Under the pieces are notes generated by a model, which was given only the letters and a program-made list of their open reading frames with translations, was not told where the DNA came from and did no database searches. Of a DNA stretch of 64,000 nt, positions 7,468 to 16,823 are shown in pieces (positions within the stretch are counted from its first letter, which is position 1; every line of letters begins with the position of its first letter). The stretch lies in assembly GCF_003051105.1 (NCBI RefSeq), contig NZ_QAOO01000006.1:103991-167990 (forward strand), in the 5' to 3' direction. A program made the position numbers and the translations under genes. This DNA is from Nitrosomonas nitrosa. GTDB taxonomy: Bacteria; Pseudomonadota; Gammaproteobacteria; Burkholderiales; Nitrosomonadaceae.

Positions 7468-8844
7468 ATGCACCCCTATTCTCGTACACAACGAATTGCT
7501 ACAAGAAACGAAAGTCTGACGCAAGTCCATCAGCTCCAGATTTACACTGAGTCGCATTTAGAGGACATTTCTCAAATCAGGCAATTGCCTGCTCCACAAC
7601 GTCGAGCAATGCATGCCGTCGCCAAAGTATTGCCATTCAGAGTCAATCGCTACGTTATTGAAGAATTAATTGATTGGAGCAATATCCCTGATGATCCTAT
7701 TTTTCAGCTTACTTTTCCGCAACAAGGGATGCTCTCCCCAGAAGACTTCGAATATATCGCCTCACTCATGGATAAAGGGGGCGATACCAAACAGATACAA
7801 ATTGCTGCGAATGAAATCCGCTTGAGACTGAATCCGCATCCGGCGGGCCAGCGCGCTTTGAATATTCCCTACCTCGAAGACAAGCGGCTGGAAGGTATGC
7901 AACACAAGTACCGAGAAACTGTTCTTTTTTTTCCGAGTCAGGGACAAACCTGTCATTCCTACTGCACATTTTGTTTTCGCTGGGCACAGTTCATCGGTGA
8001 CAAGGAATTACGGATTTCTGCGCATGAAGCAACTCATTTGCATCGCTACTTGAAACAGCATCGAGAGGTTACCGATCTATTGATAACGGGCGGTGATCCG
8101 ATGGTAATGAAAACGAGGCATTTGGCCAATTACCTCGAACCCTTGCTCGCACCCGAGTTTGAGCATATTCAAACTTTGCGAATTGGCACCAAGTCATTGA
8201 CATTCTGGCCGCATCGCTTTGTCCTGGACAGTGATGCGGATGACCTTTTGCGTCTCCTGGCAAAGTTAGTCGATCAGGGTAAGCATGTGGCGATCATGGC
8301 GCATTACAACCATTGGCGAGAGATGGATACCCCCATTGCACGCGAAGCTATTCGTCGGCTAAGGGATACAGGTGCAATTATCCGCAGCCAATCCCCTTTA
8401 GTCGCGCACATTAATGACGATGCAGCGACCTGGGCTAGGCTATGGAAAACACAGGTGCATCTGGGGATTGTCCCATACTATATGTTTGTTGAGCGCGATA
8501 CCGGTGCACGCCATTATTTTCAAGTTCCTTTGGCGCGTGCTTGGGAAATTTACCGTGATGCCATCCAGCAAGTTTCTGGAGTTGCGCGTACGGTGCGGGG
8601 GCCCTCTATGAGCACTTCGCCCGGCAAGATAGAAGTGCAGGGCGTGACGGAAATTTATGGCGAAAAGGTTTTTGTACTGCGCTTCATTCAGGGACGCAAT
8701 CCAGAATGGGTACAGCGACCCTTCTTTGCACGTTATGATGAGCGGGCGACTTGGCTGGATGATTTGCAGCCTGCGTTAGGTACGCAACCCTTCTTCTTCC
8801 AGGCTGAATATGACACTATGCTCGATTCATTGACTCAACATTAA
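7468..8844 (+). CDS. KamA-family radical SAM protein (lysine 2,3-aminomutase-like)
   Basis: With the start at ATG 7468 (MHPYSRTQR), preceded by AGGAG, the protein has 458 residues; the frame is open 66 bases further up without a good signal. CHSYCTFC is the CxxxCxxC motif that binds the radical SAM iron-sulfur cluster, followed by the family segment ITGGDPMVM. Near the C-terminus, SMSTSPGKIEVQG holds a Lys in the position where lysine aminomutases carry the PLP-binding Lys. The family moves amino groups on lysine, beta-lysine or similar acids; the true substrate here is uncertain. The gene converges with the DUF167 gene and has no operon partner. Confidence 0.8.
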   Translation: MHPYSRTQRIATRNESLTQVHQLQIYTESHLEDISQIRQLPAPQRRAMHAVAKVLPFRVNRYVIEELIDWSNIPDDPIFQLTFPQQGMLSPEDFEYIASLMDKGGDTKQIQIAANEIRLRLNPHPAGQRALNIPYLEDKRLEGMQHKYRETVLFFPSQGQTCHSYCTFCFRWAQFIGDKELRISAHEATHLHRYLKQHREVTDLLITGGDPMVMKTRHLANYLEPLLAPEFEHIQTLRIGTKSLTFWPHRFVLDSDADDLLRLLAKLVDQGKHVAIMAHYNHWREMDTPIAREAIRRLRDTGAIIRSQSPLVAHINDDAATWARLWKTQVHLGIVPYYMFVERDTGARHYFQVPLARAWEIYRDAIQQVSGVARTVRGPSMSTSPGKIEVQGVTEIYGEKVFVLRFIQGRNPEWVQRPFFARYDERATWLDDLQPALGTQPFFFQAEYDTMLDSLTQH

Positions 8845-8876
8845 GTGCGATAAGGCGAGAAGGTTGCAGCAAATTA

Positions 8877-9176
8877 TCAGCTTGACCGCTCTGCCAAAAG
8901 TGCTTGAGGTGCCACTGCTGGATGAAGGATCTCAACAATTTTACGCCGGGAATGTTCCCCCTGTTTGATCGATACTTGGCACAATGGCACTTGGAAGCGT
9001 TCGGCAAGAAATTTCAGCAGCGCCTTATTTGCCCTGCCTTCAATCGGCGATGCAGACAATCTGATTTTTAGTGCATTCCCATGCAATCCAGCCGGTTCGG
9101 TGTGTCTTGCGCCTGGTTGAATGTATAACGTCAGAATAAGATTGTCATTCTGATCAATACGGTACCAGCTCATCAA
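8877..9176 (-). CDS. DUF167 (YggU-type) protein
   Basis: A 99-residue protein with the DUF167 features: YIQPGARHTEPAGLHGN near the start and the core IRLSASPIEGRANKALLKFL followed by a basic strand. The biochemical role of the family is unknown. It overlaps the upstream yggT-like gene by four bases (ATGA) and is the last gene of a proC-yggT-DUF167 unit, a common arrangement in Proteobacteria. Confidence 0.9.
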   Translation of the reverse strand: MMSWYRIDQNDNLILTLYIQPGARHTEPAGLHGNALKIRLSASPIEGRANKALLKFLAERFQVPLCQVSIKQGEHSRRKIVEILHPAVAPQALLAERSS

Positions 9177-9748
9177 AACATGTATGCGATTTCCTGTTGG
9201 ACGCTGGCCACAACCATGAGTAGCAGCTGTACCAGGATGATAGCGAACAAAGGCGATAAGTCGACATTGGCGACAGGAGGGATGCGACGCCGAAAAATAT
9301 CCAAAATCGGTTGGGTAAAGCTATCGAGTATCGGGGCCAGTGGACTGTAGGGGTTAATCCAAGAAAGCACGGCTTGAACAATGATCATAATCATGATGAT
9401 ATAGAGCGTCATTCTTATCAGCTCGATTAGCGCTAGCAATCCAAATCCGAAGAATGTACTGGCCATACTCGAGTCAGGCTCATAACCTTGCAATAGATTC
9501 ACACCTGACAGGATGATGAACTGTGCCAGCCATGCGAGTATCAAGGTTGCCAGATCAAATCCCTTCCAGCTTGGAATGATACGCCGGACTGGCAGCACGA
9601 TAAAATTTGTGATGGCGACCAGAAACTTCGATAGCGGATTATGATAGGGCGTACGTAACAATTGCATATAGAAGCGCAGCAAGAGTGCGAGGGAAAACAA
9701 CCCCAGTACGGTGTCTATAAGAAATATCAATATTTGGCTTGACATCAT
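9173..9748 (-). CDS. YggT-family integral membrane protein
   Basis: A 191-residue protein made of two similar halves, each with paired transmembrane helices and the YggT pattern: LLRTPYHNPLSKFLVAITNF in the first half and INPYSPLAPILDSFTQPIL in the second. YggT proteins sit in the inner membrane and have been linked to osmotic or ion stress and cell shape, without a firm biochemical role. It lies 49 bases downstream of proC and overlaps the DUF167 gene, so all three are likely co-transcribed. Confidence 0.9.
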   Translation of the reverse strand: MMSSQILIFLIDTVLGLFSLALLLRFYMQLLRTPYHNPLSKFLVAITNFIVLPVRRIIPSWKGFDLATLILAWLAQFIILSGVNLLQGYEPDSSMASTFFGFGLLALIELIRMTLYIIMIMIIVQAVLSWINPYSPLAPILDSFTQPILDIFRRRIPPVANVDLSPLFAIILVQLLLMVVASVQQEIAYMF

Positions 9749-9797
9749 CTGCTCTCCGAAAATGCTAACTAGACGTTAATGTGCTGCTGGTCAATGA

Positions 9798-10610
9798 CTA
9801 CTTCCCGCCCAATTCATCACCCATTTGTTGCGCGCGCTCGTAAGCGACATGCATCGCACGCATGATTGCGTTCTTCACCCCATCCTGTTCCATACTCAGC
9901 AATGCTTGCTCGGTCGTTCCTCCCTTTGAAGTTACTCGAGATCGTAGGGTTGCCACATCTTCGTCACTTTGACTGGCAAGCTGCGTTGCGCCAAAAAAAG
10001 TTTGCAGAGTCAACAGCTTCGCTTGTTCCTTGGTCAGACCCAACTCTGTACCCGCCTGCTGCATTGCTTCGATAAAATAAAAAATATAAGCAGGTCCACT
10101 CCCTGATACGGCAGTGACCGCATCCAAGAGCACTTCTTGCTCTACCCAAATGATCGATCCTACAGCACTTAGAATATTGGCCGCTTCTTCCTTTTGCTGG
10201 CTGTTCACTGTCGGCAATGCATAGAGACCCGTCATGCCTGCGCGGATCAATGAGGGTGTATTGGGCATGGCACGGACAATGCCTCCGTAATCGCCTAGCC
10301 AGCGCGATAGATCCGAGGTGCGTATCCCTGCGGCTATTGAAATTACCAATTGTCCATTAAGCAGTGGGGCAAGCTGACCCGCAACCGCAGAAAGTTGTTG
10401 CGGTTTAACCGCGAGCACGATGACGTTACTGCCATTGATTCCTTCCGGCAGCGCTGCAACCGCATTGACGCCAAGTTGTTGTTTAATTCTCGCGCGTGCA
10501 TCGGAATCGATTTCCACCACCTGTACTTGTCCAGCAGGATAATCTTGCTGTAGCAATCCTCCGATAAGGGCGCATGCCATATTGCCCCCGCCAACAAACG
10601 TAATATTCAT
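9798..10610 (-). CDS. proC: Pyrroline-5-carboxylate reductase
   Basis: A 270-residue protein, the usual family length. It catalyses the last step of proline synthesis, reduction of pyrroline-5-carboxylate with NAD(P)H, in the cytoplasm. The N-terminal Rossmann fold begins with ITFVGGGNMACALIGGL; the C-terminal dimerisation domain has the family signature, with AVSGSGPAYIFYFIEAM and the stretch around LRSRVTSKGGTTEQAL. It is the first gene of the proC-yggT-DUF167 unit on the reverse strand. Confidence 0.95.
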   Translation of the reverse strand: MNITFVGGGNMACALIGGLLQQDYPAGQVQVVEIDSDARARIKQQLGVNAVAALPEGINGSNVIVLAVKPQQLSAVAGQLAPLLNGQLVISIAAGIRTSDLSRWLGDYGGIVRAMPNTPSLIRAGMTGLYALPTVNSQQKEEAANILSAVGSIIWVEQEVLLDAVTAVSGSGPAYIFYFIEAMQQAGTELGLTKEQAKLLTLQTFFGATQLASQSDEDVATLRSRVTSKGGTTEQALLSMEQDGVKNAIMRAMHVAYERAQQMGDELGGK

Positions 10611-10735
10611 ATTTTCCCCGTATCAGTATATTTTTTGGTGAACGGTTACTCCGTACCACTGCAACGCAGACTGTCTATCTGACACTGCATCGGCTGGTTT
10701 TCGCTCAGCTTGTTTGATTTTGGCAACGATCCTGC

Positions 10736-10951
10736 TTATCGTTTGAAAATGTTCACGATGATTGTTAGCACAATACTTACGATAATCATCGAAGTGATAG
10801 GAATAAAAACCTTCCCTCGCTCAGATTCGATACGGATGTCACCAGGCAATTTGCCAAACCAGTTCAATAACCAAGGTGCTAAATGCATTATTGCCCCTAA
10901 AACGAGCAATATTGCACCTGCAATCATGATCCACCGCGCCATAAAATCCAT
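10736..10951 (-). CDS. DUF2905 small membrane protein
   Basis: Two hydrophobic helices flank a short hairpin, WFGKLPGDIRIESERGKVF, which is the DUF2905 signature. With the ATG at 10951 (MDFMARWIMIAG) the protein has 71 residues, the usual size; the frame is open to an ATG at 11017, which would add 22 residues. Function is unknown. It lies just downstream of mutM on the same strand and is probably read from the same transcript. Confidence 0.8.
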   Translation of the reverse strand: MDFMARWIMIAGAILLVLGAIMHLAPWLLNWFGKLPGDIRIESERGKVFIPITSMIIVSIVLTIIVNIFKR

Positions 10952-11036
10952 ACTCTTTATAAAAATCCACGTTGTAAAAAAAATTGGAAAAAGATTTAGC
11001 GCTGTTCCGCGCTTCATCTTTACCGTTCCAGAAGAT

Positions 11037-11852
11037 TCATTGCTGACATTCCGGACAATAGAAACTTGAGCGCTGACCCTGCCTCATTTTTTCAATTTTA
11101 CTGCCACAACTGCGGCATGGCTGATTTGCTCGTCCGTATACCCAATACTGTTGCTGGAAATAGCCCGGATTGCCGTCACTCTTTACAAAATCCCGCAAAC
11201 TGCTGCCGCCTGCCTCGATTGCTGTTTGCAGCGTTGTTTTGATGGCAGAAACCAATTTATCACATCGACTGAGACTTAATTTGCTGGCGAGCGTTCTAGG
11301 ATGTACACCTGCATGAAACAAAGCTTCGTTTGCGTATATATTACCTATCCCTACCACGATACGGTTATTCATGAGCGCTTCCTTGATACTGGCATTACGT
11401 TGACGTAGCTTGGCATGCAAACATTTTCCGTCAAAAGCAGCGCACAATGGCTCATCTCCCAGTTGAGCTAGCAGCGGATGACGCATGATCTCTTCAGAGC
11501 TCCATAGAATCGCACCAAAACGACGTGGATCCCGGAACCGCAGAATAGCGCCATTCGCAAGCACCAAGTCAAAATGATCGTGTTTCTGGGCAGGGTGCTG
11601 CGCTAATACTAGCCGTAAACTGCCTGACATCCCCAAGTGAATGATCAGTGTGCCTGTGCTGCAAATGAACAGCAGATATTTCGCACGCCGTGCTATAGCA
11701 ACAATTTCCTGTCCCACTAAAATATCTTTTAGATCATCCGGTATCGGCCAGCGCAAATGGGAATTTCTCACGACAACACAGTCGATATGCTGATTCAATA
11801 AATGCGGCACGATACCTTGCCGCGTCACTTCCACTTCAGGTAATTCGGGCAT
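11037..11852 (-). CDS. mutM: Formamidopyrimidine-DNA glycosylase
   Basis: A 271-residue bifunctional DNA repair enzyme that removes 8-oxoguanine and other oxidised purines and then cleaves the strand. The mature N-terminus [12 protein letters not shown] supplies the catalytic Pro and the Glu. [20 protein letters not shown] is the helix-two-turn-helix, and the C-terminal zinc finger has four cysteines (CRSCG...CPECQ). Length and motifs are complete. Its start overlaps the stop region of the DUF4340 gene, so it is the tail of the ABC-type operon above it. Confidence 0.95.
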   Translation of the reverse strand: MPELPEVEVTRQGIVPHLLNQHIDCVVVRNSHLRWPIPDDLKDILVGQEIVAIARRAKYLLFICSTGTLIIHLGMSGSLRLVLAQHPAQKHDHFDLVLANGAILRFRDPRRFGAILWSSEEIMRHPLLAQLGDEPLCAAFDGKCLHAKLRQRNASIKEALMNNRIVVGIGNIYANEALFHAGVHPRTLASKLSLSRCDKLVSAIKTTLQTAIEAGGSSLRDFVKSDGNPGYFQQQYWVYGRANQPCRSCGSKIEKMRQGQRSSFYCPECQQ

Positions 11853-12715
11853 TATTCTGCAATTACCGCTTGCTCCCGATGCATGGTATACGGATCCAGC
11901 AAACGCTTGCCCAAACTAACTGGAAAATGATAGCGAACCCCTTCATCTACCCGTAATAAAGTCAATTCTGAGTCATTTTGCTCGGCTATCAGCTTAATCT
12001 TCCTGCCATCATGCAGCAGAATGCTGATTTCTCTTTCGTTTTCTTCAGGTTGACCAGAGGCCAGCGTCAAATAAATTGCTTGCGCGAATCGCCAAGCTTG
12101 CGCCCATTGATTGAGCTCGGTCTGGCTCAAGGAAGGCTCGGTTTGTTCTGGTATCAACTGCCAGCCTTCATCATGCTTAAGCCGCATGTTTGACAGAATG
12201 AACTCCACGGGCATTTCATCTTCTGCTAACAATTTCAAGCTTAACAGATCGGTTGGCAAAACCGACAACGAGGCGGCGTAGCGTGGCGAAACTAAAAATA
12301 CCTGTTGCCGAGTTGCCAAATATTGTTCGTTGGTAATAGGCGCAAAATCTCCGAACTTGAATGGTTCTTGATCAATATGCAACTCGATCATGGGTTGCTG
12401 CAGACCGTAACGATCCAAATTTGCAAAAGGCAACAGATGCTGACTGGTGGCAGATAGGATTTCTAGAATTCGATCAATCTTGCTTTCGTTTACCCTTCCT
12501 TTTATCGGTTTGCTCATATACCAGCGATCAGCCGTTCTGTTCAACTCAATCGAACTGTCTTGTCTGTCAATCTGCAAATGTTGCACTGCCGCTACAGGGT
12601 AGGTCGAAATTCTATGGGTGGTCTCTTCCTGTAAAGAAGGTCTGATATACAGAAATGCCGCAAGCGCTAGGATTGTAACGAGCATGATCAGATTGAGCCA
12701 TGAATGAGAATGCAT
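11852..12715 (-). CDS. DUF4340 protein, partner of the Gld-type ABC system
   Basis: A 287-residue protein with one N-terminal transmembrane helix (about 7-25) and a large periplasmic part. The repeated pattern of short beta strands with [20 protein letters not shown] is typical of DUF4340, a family regularly found next to GldG-like proteins. It lies three bases downstream of the GldG-like gene and overlaps mutM by one base, so the ATPase, permease, GldG-like and DUF4340 genes and mutM form one unit. It may bind a substrate or assist the exporter; the substrate is unknown. Confidence 0.8.
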   Translation of the reverse strand: MHSHSWLNLIMLVTILALAAFLYIRPSLQEETTHRISTYPVAAVQHLQIDRQDSSIELNRTADRWYMSKPIKGRVNESKIDRILEILSATSQHLLPFANLDRYGLQQPMIELHIDQEPFKFGDFAPITNEQYLATRQQVFLVSPRYAASLSVLPTDLLSLKLLAEDEMPVEFILSNMRLKHDEGWQLIPEQTEPSLSQTELNQWAQAWRFAQAIYLTLASGQPEENEREISILLHDGRKIKLIAEQNDSELTLLRVDEGVRYHFPVSLGKRLLDPYTMHREQAVIAE

Positions 12716-12718
12716 TAT

Positions 12719-14089
12719 TTACCTTCTCCTTCGAATCCACCAAATGAAGAAGCCGCTTATCAAAAATAGCGATGGAAGAACAATGAGAAAACCCATCACG
12801 ATCATTGTTAAGGTGGATTCGTTTAATACTAACTGACTATCAATGGTTGGTCGGGGCTGGATCGTAATCAGATCCTCGTCACCGGCCAACCAATTGATCA
12901 TGTTGATTCCAAAATCAATGTTGCCGCCATTGCCTAGATAGGTATTAGCAAGAAAATGCCCACTACCGATAACAATGACACGTTGCTCACGGTCCTCTAA
13001 CGTTCGCTCCAGCGATACTGCCACACTGACGGGGCCAGCTACCTCTTCAGCTTCATCAAAGGTGACATCATCATCCAGCGAACCTGTCTCAACCCAACCT
13101 TCTGGTGCCACTTCCACGAGCGAGACGCCATACCACTCCTCACTTTCATTAAGGATGATCTGGCGAGCGAACGGAAATACCGTAATGAAATCAAAATTCT
13201 CGGTAATCACATGTTGCCCGTAAATCGTTCCTAGCGCAAAAGTAATCGGTGCTCTCAGTCGTTTAGCTTGAGGATCTAACACGATCCCGGGTGTGAAAGT
13301 GAGCCCTAGTTTTTCGGCCAGCGGTAACAACCCATACAAAGGTTCCTGATCAACCAGCCACAATAAATTGCCCCCTTGGTCGATATAATCAAGGAGCTTA
13401 TCCACTTCACCGGGTAATAAATCAGTTTGAGGAGAAGCAATAACCAATACGCTCATATTAACGGGAATTTCTTGCGTGCTAGCAAGATTAAGTCCTTCGC
13501 CCTTAAATCCGGCTTCTGCTAATTTCTTGCCGAAATCTCCCATATCACGGTTGGCAATACCGTCAATCTTTCGTTCGCCATGCCCTGATAACATCATCAA
13601 CTGCTTTTGATCGGATCGAGCCAGCCGCATCAAGGCGTTGGTAAATGCTTGCTCGTTGATGATCGTGAGATGCTCGCTCCGATCATTGAAGGTAAGCACC
13701 ATTTCGCCATTCATTCTGATACCCGCCTCTTGTGCGAGAGTAGGTTGTTCGACAGGATCGATGAATTCAACGGTAAGATCGGGTTTGATTCGCTGATACA
13801 CGGCGATAAAATCGTTGATGATTTTCCTGATATCGCCTAACTGAGCATCCTGAGTCGTAGCATATACTGTTACCTCTACCGGGCCATCCAATTTTTGTAA
13901 GATGTCCAGGCTTGCTTGACTCAAGCTATTACGGCTATTTTGACTGATATCCCACTGGAATCGAAACTCCATTGCCATATAGCCCATCAATCCCATCAAT
14001 AGCAAGAGCAGTACTACAAACAAGCCATTTTGCAGCAACAGATGAACCCGTAATTTTCTATTCAACGCAGTCATTTCAGACAAATACAC
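12719..14089 (-). CDS. GldG-like auxiliary protein of an ABC transporter
   Basis: A 456-residue protein with a transmembrane helix near each end (about 16-42 and 427-450) and a long periplasmic domain between. The core fits the GldG/ABC_transp_aux family: an N-terminal thioredoxin-like or DUF7088-type part (VEVTVYATTQDAQLGDIRKI) and then a GATase-like part with LMMLSGHGERKI and GGNLLWLVDQEPLYGLLPL. Such proteins accompany Gld-type ABC exporters; the cargo is not known outside gliding bacteria. Nothing suggests gliding here. Confidence 0.8.
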   Translation of the reverse strand: MYLSEMTALNRKLRVHLLLQNGLFVVLLLLLMGLMGYMAMEFRFQWDISQNSRNSLSQASLDILQKLDGPVEVTVYATTQDAQLGDIRKIINDFIAVYQRIKPDLTVEFIDPVEQPTLAQEAGIRMNGEMVLTFNDRSEHLTIINEQAFTNALMRLARSDQKQLMMLSGHGERKIDGIANRDMGDFGKKLAEAGFKGEGLNLASTQEIPVNMSVLVIASPQTDLLPGEVDKLLDYIDQGGNLLWLVDQEPLYGLLPLAEKLGLTFTPGIVLDPQAKRLRAPITFALGTIYGQHVITENFDFITVFPFARQIILNESEEWYGVSLVEVAPEGWVETGSLDDDVTFDEAEEVAGPVSVAVSLERTLEDREQRVIVIGSGHFLANTYLGNGGNIDFGINMINWLAGDEDLITIQPRPTIDSQLVLNESTLTMIVMGFLIVLPSLFLISGFFIWWIRRRR

Positions 14090-14113
14090 CCGATTTCTTT
14101 AGCAAACGCATAC

Positions 14114-14872
14114 TCATCCATGAAGTCGTTCGCCATCCAGGCGACGAATGGTCAATATTAGGAAAGTCAAGATAAAAAGCACAAAAAACACCAGACTGAA
14201 TGTATCAATCAAGCCCCGATTGAAGCTTTCGTAATGACGGAGTAACGAAAAATTTTGTATCACGGTATTGAAATCGCTGGCCACAATATCTGCGATCCAT
14301 AAAGCGAGTAGCAGCCCTAAAGTTCCTAGCGCAGCAATGGCCGGGTGGGAAGTGAGGCTGGAAATATATAAACCGACCGCGACAAAACTTGCAGAAAGTA
14401 ATATCAAGCCCACAGCATTGCTAACAAGTAAACCGAAATCCATGGTTCCTCCGGCAAGCAAGGAAAGCGACAAGATGACGGTAAGCAATGTGGTCAGTAA
14501 AAAAAACACCATCATGCCCAGGAATTTACCCAATACGATCGTTGTCATCGAAATCGGTGCGGAAATCAATAAAACCATGGTTCGGTTGCGCCATTCTTCA
14601 GCAATCAGTCGCATTGTCAGAAGAGGGGTAGCCATCAACAATACGATGGAGGCTACCGCAAACATCGGCACAATGATGACTTCAGTGGCACCGGGTGGAT
14701 TGGCAATTTGCATAAGCTGCGATTGCAGTTCCAAAAAGGCGTCTAGCCGCCCAAGGAATACCCAGGTAATGATGAGTTGAATTAACGCGAGAAATGTCCA
14801 TGCCAATGGTGAAACGAACAATAATTTCAGTTCTTTTCGGGCGATTACAAAGACTATTTTGCTCATTTCCAA
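14114..14872 (-). CDS. ABC-2 type permease (GldF-like)
   Basis: A 252-residue integral membrane protein with about six transmembrane segments and the ABC-2 pattern: an N-terminal helix after ARKELKLLFVSPLAW and a central LTMRLIAEEWRNRTMVLLIS, which is the conserved coupling segment. It starts directly after the stop of the ATPase gene. With that ATPase and the GldG-like and DUF4340 proteins it forms a four-part inner-membrane transporter. Confidence 0.85.
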   Translation of the reverse strand: MEMSKIVFVIARKELKLLFVSPLAWTFLALIQLIITWVFLGRLDAFLELQSQLMQIANPPGATEVIIVPMFAVASIVLLMATPLLTMRLIAEEWRNRTMVLLISAPISMTTIVLGKFLGMMVFFLLTTLLTVILSLSLLAGGTMDFGLLVSNAVGLILLSASFVAVGLYISSLTSHPAIAALGTLGLLLALWIADIVASDFNTVIQNFSLLRHYESFNRGLIDTFSLVFFVLFILTFLILTIRRLDGERLHG

Positions 14873-15652
14873 TTATTCGTTCTTCAGCGTATATTGCTCA
14901 AAAATTTGCTCAAGGTTGAGCGCCTTCTGTTTAAGCTCAGCTAACGCTGTGCTATATACCACTACGCCGTGATTCATAATTTTTACGCGATCGCATACGC
15001 TTTCGACCTCTGACAAATTATGGGTAGAAAGAATGATGCTACACGATTTGCCCAACTCTTTGATGAGATCGCGAATTTCTCGAATCTGGTTAGGGTCCAG
15101 TCCTACAGAAGGTTCGTCGAGAATGATAACTTCAGGGCGATGAATTATTGCTTGCGCAATCCCTACACGCTGTTGAAAACCTTTGGATAATGCACTGATT
15201 AGACGTTTCCCAATGCCTTCTAACCCACAGCGCCGTTTGACATCAATCAGCACATCATTGGTTTTGGAGAGGTCAACATTGTGTAGCCTCGCAGCAAATT
15301 GAAGATATTCATCAACAGTTAATTCTTTGTACAGGGGTGGATTTTCAGGTAAATAGCCTATGTGGCGTTTGGCGCCAAGAGGATTTTTAATCAAATCCAC
15401 GCCGCAAATTTGCACACTGCCGCTGGTAGGCGCCAAATTTCCCGTCAGCATTTGCATGGTTGTGCTCTTACCCGCACCGTTGGGCCCTAGTAAGCCTAAT
15501 ACTTCACTCCGCTTTAGCTCCAAATCGACTTTACGCACAGCGCTGTGATTGCCAAAACGACGGCTTAGGTTATGCGCGGTAACCGTTACATCAGAAACAA
15601 CTTCTTGCACGCGTGTACTCACATTTTCCAAAGATGATTCGCTATTAATCAT
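14873..15652 (-). CDS. ABC transporter ATP-binding protein (GldA-like)
   Basis: A 259-residue ATPase with a complete set of motifs: Walker A GPNGAGKSTT, signature LSKGFQQRVGIAQ, Walker B VIILDEPSVGLD and the switch His in ILSTHNLSEVE. The first 20 residues are a short extension before the domain. It is the first gene of the reverse-strand operon that continues with the permease, GldG-like and DUF4340 genes and mutM, and its promoter should lie in the 380-base divergent gap to the OmpA-like gene. Confidence 0.9.
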   Translation of the reverse strand: MINSESSLENVSTRVQEVVSDVTVTAHNLSRRFGNHSAVRKVDLELKRSEVLGLLGPNGAGKSTTMQMLTGNLAPTSGSVQICGVDLIKNPLGAKRHIGYLPENPPLYKELTVDEYLQFAARLHNVDLSKTNDVLIDVKRRCGLEGIGKRLISALSKGFQQRVGIAQAIIHRPEVIILDEPSVGLDPNQIREIRDLIKELGKSCSIILSTHNLSEVESVCDRVKIMNHGVVVYSTALAELKQKALNLEQIFEQYTLKNE

Positions 15653-16035
15653 TAAGTTAGGTTACACAAACACCCGCTAAGTTTATCGATCAGATTATTA
15701 ACACTATTCTAGTCATCGAGGAACAAGTAGCAAAGCTCTTAACCCTGTATTTAGACCAAATTAAATTCTGCAATCAGGCAAAGCATGTTTTAAGAATAGT
15801 TTTCTGGAATAATGATAGTCTATTCTATCAGTCCGTCTCAATTGATTGACACAGTGTTGCAGAATAGCAACAAGCCTGTTTGACAAACATAAAAACATGA
15901 ACGCATAATCCGCTCAAGCAATGCATTACATAAGAGTTAGATATCGATGAGTATCACGAGATCGCGTCAGCAACGATAAGATTTGTGGGGTTGATTGGTT
16001 TTGAGTGAAGCAAATTACGAAAAAAGGACAATAGC
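15653..16035. other. Divergent control region
   Basis: About 380 bases separate the reverse-strand ABC operon from the forward-strand OmpA-like gene. It must hold two divergent promoters. I see A+T-rich stretches but no pair of boxes convincing enough to place. AAAAAGGA just before 16036 is the ribosome binding site of the OmpA-like gene. Confidence 0.4.
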
Positions 16036-16746
16036 ATGAAAAAGATAATATCGATCAATAAGTATCTGATAGGAGCGCTTGTTGTTTTGTCAGCTCTGTT
16101 ATTTTCAACAATAGTAGCTGCCGAATTGCCGCATTATAAACAGGGTGAAAGTGATACTGAAAAAGTAAAAGCTTATAATGTCAACGACCGCGGTGAGGTA
16201 TCTAGAAGCTCTGCTGATTTAGGCAATCACTGCTGGCGCACAAGAGAGTGGAATGAAGAAACAGCTACTTGTGAATGCGATCCAGATTTACCGAAATGCC
16301 AAATAGAAGAAAAGGTTGCAGACGCGCCTCCTGCCCCAGCGCCAGTGTTGACCGAGCCCGAAAAAATTTCCTTTTCTGCCGATGCGTTGTTCGACTTTGA
16401 CAAAGCGGTGCTCAAACCCGAAGGGAAAATGGCTTTAGATATTTTTGCAGATAAGCTGCAAAGCATTAATTACGATCTCATTATTGCCGTTGGTTACGCT
16501 GACCGTATTGGTTCAGAAGAATATAACAAACAACTTTCAATGAGACGGGCCGAAGCTGTCAAGAATTATCTGGTAAACGCAAAAGGCATCAGTCCCGACC
16601 GTATTTTTACTGATGGCAAGGGAGAGGCCAATCCAGTAACAGGCAATAGCTGTGTTGGCGAAAGAAAAACCAAAGCGTTAATTGATTGTTTAGCACCTGA
16701 CCGCCGTGTAGAAATCGAAGTGGCTGGTACGCGTGAAGGTAACTAA
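16036..16746 (+). CDS. OmpA-family peptidoglycan-binding outer membrane protein
   Basis: A 236-residue protein with a signal peptide (about 1-29, ending VAA before ELPHY). The C-terminal 120 residues are an OmpA-like domain: LFDFDKAVLKPEGKMALDIF, then VGYADRIGSEEYNKQLSMRR with the Asp and Arg that bind meso-DAP, then a Cys pair (CVGERKTKALIDC) in the final loop. The N-terminal part is short, without the eight-strand barrel, and holds a Cys cluster and a Pro/Ala linker, so it may be periplasmic or attached rather than a pore. A strong terminator follows it. Confidence 0.85.
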   Translation: MKKIISINKYLIGALVVLSALLFSTIVAAELPHYKQGESDTEKVKAYNVNDRGEVSRSSADLGNHCWRTREWNEETATCECDPDLPKCQIEEKVADAPPAPAPVLTEPEKISFSADALFDFDKAVLKPEGKMALDIFADKLQSINYDLIIAVGYADRIGSEEYNKQLSMRRAEAVKNYLVNAKGISPDRIFTDGKGEANPVTGNSCVGERKTKALIDCLAPDRRVEIEVAGTREGN

Positions 16747-16773
16747 CACGTTTTCAAAGCATCTTAATTGAGG

Positions 16774-16805
16774 AAAGCCCTGCTATTAAGCAGGGCTTTT
16801 TTTTT
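16774..16805 (+). terminator. Rho-independent terminator of the OmpA-like gene
   Basis: A 10-bp stem, AAAGCCCTGC with GCAGGGCTTT, around a TATTAA loop is followed by a run of T. It is a textbook intrinsic terminator 28 bases after the stop codon. Confidence 0.9.
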
Positions 16806-16823
16806 GTTAGCTTTATCGGAAAA

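Noticed and set aside
14268..14780. A 170-codon forward frame inside the ABC permease gene
   Set aside because: Composition (many Ser, Thr, Met) is that of an antisense shadow of a membrane protein gene.
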